From: UBA12068 sp038318455
GTDB taxonomy: Bacteria; Patescibacteriota; Minisyncoccia; Moranbacterales; GWC2-37-73
Length of the DNA: 20,540 bases
NCBI GenBank assembly: GCA_038318455.1
Contig: JBBQCF010000015.1
Span: forward strand, 1-20,540
Direction: 5' to 3'
Shown here: in pieces, positions 7,241 to 13,167 of the stretch
Layout of the letters: every line of letters starts with the position of its first letter
Position numbering within the stretch: the stretch's first letter is position 1
Notes under the pieces: generated by a model
Seen by the model: only the letters and a program-made list of their open reading frames with translations
Databases searched by the model: none
What the model was told of the DNA's origin: nothing
Made by a program: the position numbers and the translations under genes

Positions 7241-7266
7241 GGCCTGGTTTGCTAATTCTTAAAAAA

Positions 7267-7300
7267 GTAAAGCGCTCTCCAAGAATGGTTTGCGCTTTAC
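7267..7300 (-). terminator. Terminator after rpsG
   Basis: GTAAAGCGC (7267-7275) and GCGCTTTAC (7292-7300) form a perfect 9-bp stem with a 16-nt loop. On the minus strand six T follow at once (7261-7266). It separates rpsL-rpsG from fusA. Confidence 0.8.
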
Positions 7301-7319
7301 GGTTAGTTCCAAAGATGTT

Positions 7320-7787
7320 TTATGCAAAATGGGCAAATGCCTTGTTTGCTTCAGCCATTCTATGTGTATCATCGCGCTTCTTCATTGCTGATCCAATCTT
7401 GTTTGATCCATCGATCAATTCGTCAGCAAGTTTTTCAGCCATGCGCTTTCCTTTCTTTGCTCTGCATGCTGTAAGAATCCATCTTACTGCTAATGTTTGT
7501 CGACGTTCACCAGAAACTTGAATCGGGACTTGATAGTTTGCACCACCAACTCTTTTTGATTTAAGTTCAAGGAGTGGAGAAATGTTTTTGATTGCTTGTT
7601 CGAAAACATTCAATCCTCCTTTTTTGGTTCGTTCATGGATAACATCAAAACAATCGTAGATAACTTTTTCAGCTACACTTCTTTTTCCATGTTGCATCAC
7701 GTTTCCAATAAAGCGACCAACTAAAATATTTCCATATCGTGAGTCAGGTTTCCATTGTTTTACAAATGTTCTTTTTCTTCTTGCCAT
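7320..7787 (-). CDS. rpsG: 30S ribosomal protein S7
   Basis: S7 (155 aa, normal length) nucleates assembly of the 30S head by binding the 3' domain of 16S rRNA. The N-terminus MARRKRTFVKQWKPDSRYGN, the block RVGGANYQVPIQV (around residues 80-92) and the C-terminal KKRDDTHRMAEANKAFAHF are diagnostic. It follows rpsL by 36 bp with no terminator between them, so the two are co-transcribed from the rpsL promoter. The gap to rpsL is too short for a large S7-binding leader, so any S7 autoregulation of the E. coli kind would need another site. Confidence 0.98.
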   Translation of the reverse strand: MARRKRTFVKQWKPDSRYGNILVGRFIGNVMQHGKRSVAEKVIYDCFDVIHERTKKGGLNVFEQAIKNISPLLELKSKRVGGANYQVPIQVSGERRQTLAVRWILTACRAKKGKRMAEKLADELIDGSNKIGSAMKKRDDTHRMAEANKAFAHFA

Positions 7788-7823
7788 ATATACTAAGTTT
7801 AATTCTAATTATTCAAAAGTTAG

Positions 7824-8246
7824 TTATTCAGTCTTTGCCTTAGGACGTTTTGCACCATATTTTGAGCGTGAGCGATTTCTTCCCTCAACTCCAGCACTGT
7901 CCAAAACTCCACGCACAATGTGATATCTTACTCCCGGCAAATCCTTCACACGTCCTCCGCGAATCATCACGATTGAATGTTCTTGCAAGTTGTGTCCAAC
8001 TCCTGGGATATATGCAGTCACTTCCATTCCATTTGTAAGTCTAACGCGAGCAATTTTTCGAAGAGCAGAGTTAGGTTTCTTTGGGGTTGTTGTACTTACT
8101 TTAATACAAACTCCTCGCTTGAAAGGGTTTATAGTCTTTTTAGGTTTATTTTGCAAAGTATTAAAAGTCATTGTCATTGCTGGAGACTTTGTTTTCTTTA
8201 CTGCAGATTTACGGCCTTTTTTCACTAACTGATTTATTGTTGGCAT
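7824..8246 (-). CDS. rpsL: 30S ribosomal protein S12, with an internal extension
   Basis: S12 sits at the decoding centre of the 30S subunit. This copy has 140 aa against about 124 in E. coli. The extra residues lie near positions 24-42 (TMTFNTLQNKPKKTINPF), ahead of the conserved RGVCIKVSTTTPKKPNSALR. The two positions linked to streptomycin resistance carry the normal Lys (in TPKKPNSA, K56-K57, and in RVKDLPG, K101), so no resistance substitution is seen. The DLPGVRYH segment that RimO methylthiolates in other bacteria is conserved. It is the first gene of the str operon, with a consensus promoter and a leader of about 120 nt. Confidence 0.97.
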   Translation of the reverse strand: MPTINQLVKKGRKSAVKKTKSPAMTMTFNTLQNKPKKTINPFKRGVCIKVSTTTPKKPNSALRKIARVRLTNGMEVTAYIPGVGHNLQEHSIVMIRGGRVKDLPGVRYHIVRGVLDSAGVEGRNRSRSKYGAKRPKAKTE

Positions 8247-8341
8247 ATTCTCGGTAATAAAAATAATTTAAATGCTAAAAAACTAAGACGCCCTCCTTGC
8301 CGCATCCAGAACGAAATGAAGCTTATAAGACACCTTTTTTA

Positions 8342-8355
8342 AACTAAAAACGACT
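8342..8355. repeat. Single arm of the terminator element inside the rpsL leader
   Basis: AACTAAAAACGACT at 8342-8355 is identical to one 14-nt arm of the terminator hairpins at 2576 and 4919. The partner arm is absent here, so no hairpin forms. It lies within the predicted rpsL 5' leader. Confidence 0.6.
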
Positions 8356-8372
8356 ATTTACATAGCAAGATT

Positions 8373-8401
8373 ATATTAAACGATATTTTGATTTGTGTCA
8401 A
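8373..8401 (-). promoter_or_regulatory. Consensus promoter of the rpsL-rpsG operon
   Basis: On the minus strand a perfect TTGACA (8396-8401), 17-bp spacer, and TAATAT (8373-8378). It starts 13 bp beyond the stop of the protease gene. Transcription would begin near 8366, leaving a leader of about 120 nt that contains an SD-like AAGGAGGGCG about 45 nt upstream of rpsL, without a suitably spaced ATG. Confidence 0.85.
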
Positions 8402-8414
8402 CACTGATAAGCTT

Positions 8415-9107
8415 TTATACTGTTATTCTAAAGAAAAGATTAAGCATTGAATTGAGGAAAAAACCAAGTGGACTTGAAAAAATAAGAATAAAAAGCAAAA
8501 GAAGCATAAAACCATATTGCTCAAGCATAATCATTATCTCGGTTTTAATTGGAAAAATAGCAAACAGCAATTTAGAACCGTCTAATGGAGGAAAGGGAAT
8601 CAAATTAAAAAAGGCCAAAATAACATTCCAAAAAATAGCCAGCAAGGCTAATTCAAAAAATATGCCCCCAACAGAACCAGAAATAAGTCCAGAGACAACA
8701 CTCCAATCACTAAAATGATTAATAATGTCGAATTTCATTGCCGTCGTAATTGGCATCATTTTAGCAAAAATAGCAAAAATAAAGGCAATCAAGATGTTTG
8801 ATCCAGGGCCACCAAGCGCCACGAGCGCCGGTCCCCACTTTTGATTTTTCAAATTATATGGATTGTATGGAACTGGTTTAGCCCATCCAAAAGCAAAACC
8901 GGAAGTCATAATCATAAATAGTGGCACAACAATTGAACCCCAGGGATCAATGTGCTTGATTGGATTAAAGTTAAGCCTGTCTGCATATTTGGCGGTAGAA
9001 TCCCCAAGCCAAAGTGCCACATATCCATGCATAACTTCATGAATGATTATGGTATATATAAGAATAAAAATGTAAAAACCAACCAAAACAATTGAATTAA
9101 GATCCAT
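8415..9107 (-). CDS. Site-2-protease-family (M50) membrane metalloprotease
   Basis: An integral-membrane zinc protease (230 aa) of the M50 family, which cleaves substrates within or next to the membrane. The zinc motif HEVMH (HExxH) lies near residues 23-27 in the first membrane helix. NPIKHID follows, then the GGPGSN segment, and NLIPFPPLDGSKLL supplies the third zinc ligand Asp. It has about five or six membrane segments and no PDZ domain, so it belongs to the compact group rather than RseP/SpoIVFB forms with extra domains. No SD is visible. It lies alone between rpsL and the divergent rpmB. Substrate unknown. Confidence 0.92.
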   Translation of the reverse strand: MDLNSIVLVGFYIFILIYTIIIHEVMHGYVALWLGDSTAKYADRLNFNPIKHIDPWGSIVVPLFMIMTSGFAFGWAKPVPYNPYNLKNQKWGPALVALGGPGSNILIAFIFAIFAKMMPITTAMKFDIINHFSDWSVVSGLISGSVGGIFFELALLAIFWNVILAFFNLIPFPPLDGSKLLFAIFPIKTEIMIMLEQYGFMLLLLFILIFSSPLGFFLNSMLNLFFRITV

Positions 9108-9118
9108 TTTTCATTAAA

Positions 9119-9140
9119 CATGGAACATGGAACATGGAAC
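9119..9140. repeat. Three tandem CATGGAA units
   Basis: CATGGAA occurs three times in a row (9119, 9126, 9133) just upstream of the protease gene. Similar AACATGGA/AACATAGA words occur beside both copies of the terminator element. Confidence 0.6.
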
Positions 9141-9180
9141 AAAAATTCAAGAAAATGCAAATATGCACAGGAATTTAAGT

Positions 9181-9214
9181 TATGTTATATGCTATATGTT
9201 GTATGTTATGTGAT
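9181..9214. repeat. Degenerate TATGTTATATGC simple repeat
   Basis: TATGTT, TATGCTATATGTT and GTATGTTATGTGA alternate over about 34 bp. The same word pattern (CTATGTTTTGTGCTATGTG) flanks terminator copy B at 4976-4994. It lies in the divergent gap between the protease gene and rpmB. Confidence 0.45.
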
Positions 9215-9220
9215 TACATC

Positions 9221-9249
9221 TTGCCAAAACTCAATATATATGATACACT
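9221..9249 (+). promoter_or_regulatory. Possible promoter of rpmB
   Basis: TTGCCA (9221-9226), 17-bp spacer, TACACT (9244-9249). Transcription would start near 9256, about 35 nt before the rpmB ATG. Confidence 0.5.
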
Positions 9250-9290
9250 GAACTCTGTAATAAATCAAACACTTATAACGCACAATAAAT

Positions 9291-9464
9291 ATGAGTAAAA
9301 CATGCAGCGTATGTGGCCGAGGAACAATTGCTGGAAACTCTCGAAGTCATTCGAATATCGCCTCTAAAAGAAAATTCTCTATCAATATCCAAACTAAAAA
9401 GATTGATGGAAAGAAGGCTAAAATTTGTACAAAGTGCATAAAGACTGAAAACAAAGAAGCATAA
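9291..9464 (+). CDS. rpmB: 50S ribosomal protein L28 (57 aa, zinc-type)
   Basis: A short plus-strand gene of 57 codons. The translation begins MSKTCSVCGRGTIAGNSRSH, which is the L28 start (xCxxCGKGxxxGNxxSHS), and continues with SKRKFSINIQ, then KAKICTKCIKT. Two Cys pairs, CSVC at residues 5-8 and CTKC at 46-49, can bind one zinc ion, as in the C+ form of L28. L28 is a small subunit-interface protein of the 50S ribosome. It is the only plus-strand gene in the left half of the window, has no SD, and is followed 27 bp later by a perfect terminator hairpin. The longer open frame on the opposite strand is a shadow. Confidence 0.93.
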   Translation: MSKTCSVCGRGTIAGNSRSHSNIASKRKFSINIQTKKIDGKKAKICTKCIKTENKEA

Positions 9465-9491
9465 TTTCGAATTTGTTTCAAATCTTTCAAA

Positions 9492-9521
9492 AAATTCCTC
9501 ACCAATTGGTGAGGAATTTTT
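9492..9521 (+). terminator. Terminator of rpmB
   Basis: A perfect 12-bp stem (AAATTCCTCACC at 9492-9503, GGTGAGGAATTT at 9508-9519) with an AATT loop, then more T. It is symmetric enough to act in both directions. Confidence 0.85.
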
Positions 9522-9544
9522 GTTACGTAACATGTTACGTAACA
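9521..9544. repeat. Two tandem copies of a 12-bp palindrome
   Basis: TGTTACGTAACA occurs twice without a gap (9521-9532 and 9533-9544). Each copy, and the 24 bp together, is a perfect palindrome. It lies between the converging ends of rpmB and the exonuclease gene. Confidence 0.8.
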
Positions 9545-9555
9545 ATTATCATATC

Positions 9556-9675
9556 ATCTTGAGCGAAACGATGACATGCTAGTGTAAGAATGTGGTTAAA
9601 TGATCCACGCAAAAATACAGCTAGCGATAATAACACACAGATTCTTCGACTTCGCTACGCTATAATCAAAATGAC
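9556..9675. other. Gap with remnants of a dispersed GATGACA repeat
   Basis: The bases CTTGAGCGAAACGATGACA (9557-9575) and GATTCTTCGACTTCGCTACG followed by CTATAATCAAAATGACA (about 9639-9672) resemble dispersed elements common in CPR genomes. The first shares CGAAACGATGACA with the terminator at 16921-16945. No gene or tRNA is seen here. Confidence 0.4.
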
Positions 9676-9683
9676 AAGAGTGG

Positions 9684-10346
9684 CTAGAAAAGTTTATTAG
9701 TAGGTTTTTCAAAAACCATTTTGCGATAAACTGCGCGAGTTGTTTCAATGTCCCTTTTGCAATATTCCAAAATGTCATTCACTTTCCCATCGGCAAAAAA
9801 CTGCGCCACTTGCGATCCATCAATTCCATCTTTTGGAGATGGAATGTCCAAGGCCATTGCAAGATATTCAAGACCAATACTTGAATTTGACCATTTTACC
9901 CATTCTTTCATGGTGTCATAAATCGGATAGCCACGATAACGTGCAAAGTTAAGTTCATAACTCGGCAATACACCCAAAACTATTGATCGCTGATAAATAA
10001 AACGAAGATCAAAATCCATCACATTATGGCCAACAAATTGCACGCCATAATCAGGATATTGAGAATTTCTCGGTTCAATGCTTATACTGCTCACCAGTTC
10101 CCAAAATTGACGTATTGTTTCTTTTTCATTGTTTTCGTTATAAAAATTCTTTGGCGCATCATCATCAACTGCATAGCCAATGCAAAGAACTCTTCCAAAG
10201 GCTCCGTCAAAATTCGTCTTAGTCACAAATTCGTCAAATTTTTCCTGCTCAAATTCAGGATTTTTTTTGTCAAAAAGAATACGCAAGGTTTCCAATTTAG
10301 AATCTTCGGCTGGCAAGGTTTCAATGTCCAAAAATAGTTTTCGCAT
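9684..10346 (-). CDS. DnaQ-like / PolB-exonuclease-type 3'-5' exonuclease
   Basis: A stand-alone DEDD-superfamily exonuclease of 220 aa. Motif Exo I is FLDIET (D7 and E9), Exo II is GHNVMDFD (H107, N108, D111, D113), and Exo III is EYCKRDIETT with Y195 and D199, giving the DEDDy type. The layout matches the predicted 3'-5' exonuclease family related to the proofreading domain of family B polymerases (PF10108-like). No polymerase domain is attached, so it probably trims or repairs DNA 3' ends; an RNA substrate is possible. An extended -10 promoter lies about 30 bp upstream. The gene has no SD and stands alone. Confidence 0.88.
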   Translation of the reverse strand: MRKLFLDIETLPAEDSKLETLRILFDKKNPEFEQEKFDEFVTKTNFDGAFGRVLCIGYAVDDDAPKNFYNENNEKETIRQFWELVSSISIEPRNSQYPDYGVQFVGHNVMDFDLRFIYQRSIVLGVLPSYELNFARYRGYPIYDTMKEWVKWSNSSIGLEYLAMALDIPSPKDGIDGSQVAQFFADGKVNDILEYCKRDIETTRAVYRKMVFEKPTNKLF

Positions 10347-10375
10347 AGATTTATATAATCAATTTTTATATAAGC

Positions 10376-10384
10376 ATTATAGCA
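10376..10384 (-). promoter_or_regulatory. Extended -10 promoter (TGC-TATAAT) of the exonuclease gene
   Basis: The minus strand reads TGCTATAAT without a recognisable -35. Predicted start near 10369, about 23 nt before the ATG at 10346. Confidence 0.5.
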
Positions 10385-10419
10385 CAGAAATAAAAAACAT
10401 CTCTGAAAATTATCCCCGA

Positions 10420-10507
10420 ATCATCAGCCATCAGAAATCAGCAATCAAAAAAACAAGTTTTCGAATTTAAAATAATGACTAATGACTGATGGCCGATTAC
10501 CGATGAC
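10420..10507. repeat. Degenerate ATCAG / TGATGGC repeat in the gap
   Basis: The left part carries CATCAGCCATCAGAAATCAG and the right part carries GACTGATGGCCGATTACCG with further GATGAC words. TGATGGC(T/C)GAT on one side mirrors ATCAGCCATCA on the other, giving an imperfect inverted repeat built from short simple repeats. No gene is seen in 10385-10523. Confidence 0.4.
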
Positions 10508-10523
10508 CGGCTAATTTTAAACA

Positions 10524-10555
10524 AAAAATCCGCTTATAAGCGAAAGCGGATTTTT
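10524..10555 (-). terminator. Bidirectional terminator after the YgjP gene
   Basis: AAAAATCCGCTT (10524-10535) and AAGCGGATTTTT (10544-10555) form a perfect 12-bp stem with an 8-nt loop and a T-run on either strand. It ends the transglutaminase-YgjP operon. Confidence 0.85.
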
Positions 10556-10576
10556 ACGAAAAATACAAAATTTAAC

Positions 10577-11287
10577 CTAGAGAACTTTAAGTTGTGAAAC
10601 AATGCTTTCATATTCTGGAATAGTTTGAGAAACCAAATTCCAGAAACGTTTGCCGTGATTGAATTCTTTCAAATGACAAAGTTCATGCACAATAATATAA
10701 TCAGCATGACGTTGCGGCAAAAGCAAAATCTTATAATTAAAATTCAAATTACCTTTTGAGGAACAGCTGCCCCAACGAGTTTTTTGATTACGTATAGCCA
10801 CGCTTCCATATTTAAATCCATAAAATTCAGCATATTTGTCAAGGCGCCGAGCCACCATGGCGCGAGCATGTTCTTTCAATTTCAGATATTCAACTTGATC
10901 ATGGCGCGCAAAAAGACTTTTTCGTCCAATTTTCTTCATGGCTTTCATTTTTTCCAGCACCCATTCGGCATTTTTCCTGATAAAATCATCAGCGCTAACA
11001 AATCCCATGCGCCATGGCAAAGTCACCGCCAAATTTCCATCACAAGAAATAGCTAACTTAAGCCTCTTTGCTTGACGATGCTTTCGTACGGTATATTCAA
11101 TTTTTTCGCTGTTAAGCGTCATTTTCTTGGAAATAGTCATTTTTGTCTCGTCAACTGGATTATCAAAATTTTCATCTAAATCAAGCCAATCTTGCAATGA
11201 AATACCACTGTTTAAGGAAAAAACTTCCTTTTTAAATGGCTTTATTGACAAACAAATATTAAAATGTTTTAATATATACTTTCTCAT
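10577..11287 (-). CDS. YgjP-type (DUF45) zinc metallopeptidase
   Basis: A 236-aa member of the YgjP/DUF45 (M48-like) family, small cytoplasmic zinc metallopeptidases whose substrates are mostly unknown. Residues ~60-110 hold the usual N-terminal part (RKHRQAKRLKLAISCDGNL). The signature TRWGSCSSKGNLNFNYKILL is at 170-189. The active-site motif HELCH is at 201-205, with H211 in FNHGKRFW as likely third zinc ligand. The first ~50 residues are not typical of the family, and the Met at 51 or 56 is an alternative start. However, the ATG at 11287 shares a base with the stop of the upstream gene (TAATG), which supports coupled translation. A terminator follows. Confidence 0.88.
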   Translation of the reverse strand: MRKYILKHFNICLSIKPFKKEVFSLNSGISLQDWLDLDENFDNPVDETKMTISKKMTLNSEKIEYTVRKHRQAKRLKLAISCDGNLAVTLPWRMGFVSADDFIRKNAEWVLEKMKAMKKIGRKSLFARHDQVEYLKLKEHARAMVARRLDKYAEFYGFKYGSVAIRNQKTRWGSCSSKGNLNFNYKILLLPQRHADYIIVHELCHLKEFNHGKRFWNLVSQTIPEYESIVSQLKVL

Positions 11288-12498
11288 TATTGCTTGATTA
11301 ATACGTTATACCTTGTGGTGATTTTATTGTAAAGCGCCACCTTTTCATTATAATTTTTTGCGTCTTTTTTATATTTCTCCAAAAAAGTATTGTATTCTTT
11401 AACAAGTGAATTATATTTTTCAATATTTGCGTCTTTTTTATATTCTTTCAAATTATTCATCATACCTTCAAGCTTTTTTTCTTCACTTGTGACTATTTTT
11501 TTCTCAAACTGTAATTCTGGCAGCGTCTTCTCAATACTTTTCTTAAGATTATCAATTTCAGCTAGCAACTTCTTTGTCTCAATCACCTCTTGATATTGTT
11601 TGCCTGAAGTTTTTTGATAAATAGTAGCTTGCCCTAATTGTTGCAATTTAGCTTGCTGACTCTGATTTGAATCAATCGAAGAAAGATCCCCCGAGTCCAC
11701 AGTTTTATTGCTCGTCAAATTAAATGTCGGAATAATACCAATCTTATTTCCAATACTAGTTGTTTCTGCAAAGCAATATCCACTACCATAGGTTGAATAA
11801 TCTTTTGGACACTCGATTCCAATTGCCATGTGGTTATCTTGTTCATAAGCAAAAATTGCGACGCCATAACCCATTTTTCGAAGAAGCGTAGTCGCCAATA
11901 AACTTTTATCGGAGCAAACACCTTTTTGCTCATATAATGTCTCGTAAGGATATAGCATGGTTTCATTTCCTGTTCGAGCCAAAATATTTTCAGCTTTAGC
12001 ATCATCATAGGCAATTGTCTGCACAAAAGACAAGGTCAAATCAACAATCTGATCATCAGTCAATTTGTGCTGTTTGCCAAGATTTTGCAAATCACTAGCG
12101 AGATTACTTATGGAATTATCTCCATCAGCGACAGTTAAAAACATCCCGTAATACTCATCTTGCCAGTTGGGCTTAAGTTCACCTGCATAAGAGAAAATTT
12201 TCGGCTGGCTCTTGTAATAGTCATAGGCTGATTGATGAAATTGCTCGCTAAGACTATATTTCACCCCTTTATACACCCAAACAAAATCACGTGTAACTGG
12301 TTTTTCCAATGCCGGAAAAGGTTTCCCTAGGTCACTTCCCTGAATCAATTTATCTTTTGATTCGGATACTAATTCTTGCAATGCTGGAACAATTTGACTG
12401 GGAGAGCTAAATTCCTTTTTTTGATAGACAAAAAACAGCAATCCAAAAATCATCGCCAACTCAATAAATATTATGCCTATTTTTTTCAAAAAATTCAT
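11287..12498 (-). CDS. Membrane-anchored transglutaminase-like protein with coiled-coil tail
   Basis: The start chosen gives MNFLKKIGIIFIELAMIF, one N-terminal membrane segment; the frame opens 60 bp earlier (ATG at 12558), but those 20 residues look unnatural. The central part resembles the transglutaminase/papain-like fold: a Cys in YEQKGVCSDKSLLATTLLRK (C195), a His in QDNHMAIGIEC (H223) and an acidic residue in YCFAETTS (E245) form a likely catalytic triad. The segment SNLASDLQNLG to FVQTIAYDD before it matches the usual helical lead-in. The last ~120 residues are a Lys/Glu-rich coiled coil. It may be a protease or amidase acting on the cell surface. It is coupled by TAATG to the YgjP metallopeptidase. 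Confidence 0.8.
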   Translation of the reverse strand: MNFLKKIGIIFIELAMIFGLLFFVYQKKEFSSPSQIVPALQELVSESKDKLIQGSDLGKPFPALEKPVTRDFVWVYKGVKYSLSEQFHQSAYDYYKSQPKIFSYAGELKPNWQDEYYGMFLTVADGDNSISNLASDLQNLGKQHKLTDDQIVDLTLSFVQTIAYDDAKAENILARTGNETMLYPYETLYEQKGVCSDKSLLATTLLRKMGYGVAIFAYEQDNHMAIGIECPKDYSTYGSGYCFAETTSIGNKIGIIPTFNLTSNKTVDSGDLSSIDSNQSQQAKLQQLGQATIYQKTSGKQYQEVIETKKLLAEIDNLKKSIEKTLPELQFEKKIVTSEEKKLEGMMNNLKEYKKDANIEKYNSLVKEYNTFLEKYKKDAKNYNEKVALYNKITTRYNVLIKQ

Positions 12499-12599
12499 AT
12501 ACTGTAAAGTGTTTATATTTTTAACATCTCTTATGCATATACGTCTAGCATCGTACATTTCATTGCTGCCACTTTAATATAGCAAAATTAGACAAAAGA

Positions 12600-12632
12600 A
12601 AACAGGGTTTCGAATTTATCGAAACCCTGTTT
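12600..12632 (-). terminator. Terminator of the Cys-rich gene
   Basis: A perfect 14-bp stem (arms 12600-12613 and 12619-12632, core ACAGGGTTTCGA) with a 5-nt loop, followed on the minus strand by TTTTCTTTTG. It lies 5 bp past the stop codon. Confidence 0.88.
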
Positions 12633-12637
12633 GATTC

Positions 12638-12988
12638 TTACTTGCAGTTTTTTTCAGAATCTTTTTCAGCTAAAATCTTACTGCAATTTTTTGCCAACTT
12701 CTCACATGAAGCTGGCGAGATGCATTGACACTCTCCACCTTTGTGCATGCATTCATTTCTTTCTTCAGTATTTTCTCTCATGACATCCTCCTTTTTTTGC
12801 GCAGCCTTTTTCGCTAGCTGCTCGGTAAGTGTTGCAATTAAAGGTGTTAGCGGGCTCATGTGTTTTGAGCAACACTTCCCATGTTTCGATGGGCACCTTC
12901 CCCTTGAAATCAAACTTATGCACACATGATTTCCAAAAGACTCATTACAAGTCTTTCTTGGTTCATTTGCATTGCCAAAATTTGGCAT
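12638..12988 (-). CDS. Cys-rich small hypothetical protein (116 aa)
   Basis: It contains 11 Cys in 116 residues, in two groups: C14, C23, C32, C39, C40 and C80, C87, C89, C95, C102, C115. Several His residues (H21, H36, H43, H82) sit close by. The groups are joined by a Lys/Glu-rich helix (residues ~50-78). There is no signal peptide or membrane segment, so the Cys are more likely metal ligands or redox thiols in the cytoplasm than structural disulfides. I do not recognise a family. The gene has a strong SD (AAGGAGGG) 7 bp before the ATG and its own perfect terminator. Upstream lies an unusual promoter/micro-ORF/terminator unit (13017-13196) that could control it by attenuation. Confidence 0.78.
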   Translation of the reverse strand: MPNFGNANEPRKTCNESFGNHVCISLISRGRCPSKHGKCCSKHMSPLTPLIATLTEQLAKKAAQKKEDVMRENTEERNECMHKGGECQCISPASCEKLAKNCSKILAEKDSEKNCK

Positions 12989-13016
12989 TAGCGTACCCTC
13001 CTTAAATTAATTTATT

Positions 13017-13043
13017 AAAAAACAAAACTCGGCCTTTGCCGAG
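13017..13043 (-). terminator. Terminator between the micro-ORF/RNA and the Cys-rich gene
   Basis: On the minus strand CTCGGC-AAAG-GCCGAG (stem 13028-13033 with 13038-13043) is followed by TTTTGTTTTTT. It lies about 15 bp upstream of the SD of the Cys-rich gene and about 34 bp after the micro-ORF stop. Confidence 0.85.
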
Positions 13044-13076
13044 CATCTTTTGCATTTGTTTTTTTGTTTCTAAAAC

Positions 13077-13160
13077 CTATGCATTATTACCCAGCAAAAT
13101 ATATCCTTCCAGAAGGAGTGTATCGAGAACGATGACAAATTTTGCTAAATAATTACTCAT
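13077..13160 (-). CDS. Possible leaderless 27-aa micro-ORF
   Basis: Read from the ATG at 13158-13160 the frame gives MSNYLAKFVIVLDTLL, then LEGYILLGNNA and TAG. The peptide is strongly hydrophobic with few charges. The ATG starts 8 nt after the -10 box, at or next to the predicted transcription start, so the message would be leaderless. The frame is short and lacks an SD, so it may be fortuitous. If real, it could be a small membrane peptide, a leader peptide or a toxin-like peptide; nothing in the sequence decides between these. Confidence 0.35.
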   Translation of the reverse strand: MSNYLAKFVIVLDTLLLEGYILLGNNA

Positions 13161-13167
13161 ATACTCT

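Larger units (their letters stand above)
13017..13161 (-). ncRNA. Predicted short terminated transcript (about 145 nt), leader or sRNA
   Basis: A perfect consensus promoter upstream and a strong intrinsic terminator downstream delimit a short minus-strand RNA. It can fold into a three-way junction. An 8-bp stem (AGCAAAAT at 13139-13146 in RNA sense, with ATTTTGCT at 13093-13100) encloses a 4-bp hairpin (ATCG/CGAT, 13122-13133) and a 5-bp hairpin (TCCTT/AAGGA, 13104-13117). It may be a free sRNA, a small mRNA (see the micro-ORF), or an attenuating leader or riboswitch for the Cys-rich gene. It matches no riboswitch class that I know. Confidence 0.5.

Noticed and set aside
8280..8309. Leader-peptide frame with an SD-like AAGGAGGGCG in the rpsL leader
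   Set aside because: The SD-like sequence has no correctly spaced start codon, and the possible 23-codon frame contains it rather than follows it.
9273..9545. 90-aa minus-strand frame
   Set aside because: It lies opposite rpmB, whose zinc-type L28 sequence is unmistakable, and crosses its terminator.
12499..12558. Upstream start (ATG at 12558) for the transglutaminase-like gene
   Set aside because: The extra 20 residues are atypical and would place the membrane anchor internally; the Met at 12498 gives a normal N-terminal anchor. Neither has an SD, so this is a preference, not proof.
13017..13161. SRP RNA (4.5S) or another known small RNA
   Set aside because: The conserved GGAA-type SRP core and the long rod are not present; no known RNA family signature could be matched by eye.
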